This document shows, piece after piece, positions 63,665-64,000 of a stretch of 64,000 nucleotides of DNA; within the stretch, counting starts at the first letter, position 1; each line of letters opens with the position of its first letter. Source of the stretch: Neobacillus rhizophilus (GTDB taxonomy: Bacteria > Bacillota > Bacilli > Bacillales > Cytobacillaceae). A model generated the notes under the pieces. That model was not told the origin of the DNA. It saw nothing but the letters and a program-made list of their open reading frames with translations, and ran no database searches. A program made the position numbers and the translations under genes. The stretch lies in NCBI RefSeq assembly GCF_018343535.1, contig NZ_JAGYPF010000002.1:336103-400102 (forward strand), given 5' to 3'.

Positions 63665-64000
63665 ATGTTGCCGAGCAGGAAGGTATGGAACCTCCTTTGG
63701 CGTATATGTGATGACATCAGAAGAATAGATTTCAATTTGTAATTTATGTTTTGACGCATTTGTATGAATGAGTATAGGTTGATTGTATTCATTTTTAAAG
63801 ATGAAATCAGGCCCGTTCCAACTGACGGTGGCATCCCGCTCTGGCGGAACGTATGAAACCTCTTTACTATGCGAATAACGCTTAACGACTTTTAAACCTG
63901 CATTATCCACTGCATTAAAAAGGGTAGAGGATACTTGACAAATTCCACCGCCTAAGTCTTCTGCATATTCCCCTTTCACAATGACAGTGGCAGGCAGATA
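63653..64000 (-). CDS. VanW-family protein, C-terminal part (cut by window edge)
   Basis: The last 115 codons of a longer protein that begins beyond the right edge. GEYAEDLGGGICQVSSTLFN is the hallmark of the VanW domain, followed by YSHSKEVSYVPPERDATVSW and DFIFKNEYNQPILI. VanW-domain proteins are cell-wall or envelope-associated, often next to peptidoglycan-binding domains; the exact role is unknown. The frame is open to base 64000, so no start can be given. Confidence 0.88.
   Translation of the reverse strand, partial: YLPATVIVKGEYAEDLGGGICQVSSTLFNAVDNAGLKVVKRYSHSKEVSYVPPERDATVSWNGPDFIFKNEYNQPILIHTNASKHKLQIEIYSSDVITYTPKEVPYLPARQHPPK

Overview
The window looks like a chromosome segment of a low-GC Gram-positive, spore-forming Bacillaceae species (Bacillus sensu lato). 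The reasons are strong AGGAGG-type ribosome binding sites, TTG and GTG starts, lipobox lipoproteins, GlpP-type antitermination, a ComK-family protein, and a LysM/GH18 spore-cortex-type protein. No rRNA, tRNA or CRISPR array is visible. The species cannot be fixed from the sequence alone.

Layout. (1) 0-4.6 kb: a CoiA-like nuclease gene that runs off the left edge, divergent from an overlapping AAA ATPase/HNH endonuclease pair that resembles Septu-type (PtuAB) anti-phage systems. (2) 4.9-7.3 kb: an IS3 transposase stub, a YifB/ComM-type ATPase, and directly behind it a REP-associated (Y1/HUH) transposase. (3) 7.4-14.3 kb: a prophage- or plasmid-like island, almost all on the minus strand. It holds two XRE regulators, a DnaB-like helicase, a helicase loader/inhibitor, a DnaD-like initiator, a ComK homologue and a sigma factor. 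No integrase or structural genes are present. (4) 15-20.6 kb: a polar amino-acid-type ABC transporter, a ureohydrolase and an unusual wHTH regulator, all co-directional. (5) 20.6-31.8 kb: a frameshifted repeat-domain protein, a NUDIX hydrolase, a metallophosphoesterase, a divergent LysR/methyltransferase pair, a 21-unit tandem repeat of 52 bp, an M14 carboxypeptidase and a FetAB-type iron exporter. (6) 33.3-44.5 kb: a complete branched-chain-amino-acid-type transporter (SBP, two permeases, two ATPases), two DUF2804 paralogues, glpP, a ruined glpK, glpD and an Fe-alcohol dehydrogenase, with scraps of other catabolic genes between them. (7) 44.6-51 kb: a junkyard of truncated copies of genes found elsewhere in the window (glpD, fetB twice, dnaB, the metallophosphoesterase, the 8-kb repeat), mixed with unknown genes and a small basic protein. 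(8) 51-57.5 kb: a tightly overlapping seven-gene operon with a family-1 SBP, an alkaline-phosphatase-superfamily enzyme, two permeases, an ATPase, a DeoR regulator and a PHP phosphoesterase. It is probably an organophosphate uptake and cleavage system. (9) 57.8-64 kb: a multicopper oxidase pseudogene, a quinone oxidoreductase, an MscS channel, a broken GNAT gene, a LysM-GH18 hydrolase and a VanW-family protein cut by the right edge.

Two themes cross the window. First, short interspersed palindromes, mainly a GGGGACGGTTCT family plus GGTGCCTGTCAC and GACAGGTACCATCC types, occur at more than a dozen sites. They often sit exactly where gene fragments begin or end, and a candidate REP mobilising enzyme is encoded at 6.7 kb. 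Second, many genes exist as an intact copy plus one or two decayed partial copies in the same 64 kb, so this region has been shuffled by local duplication and deletion.
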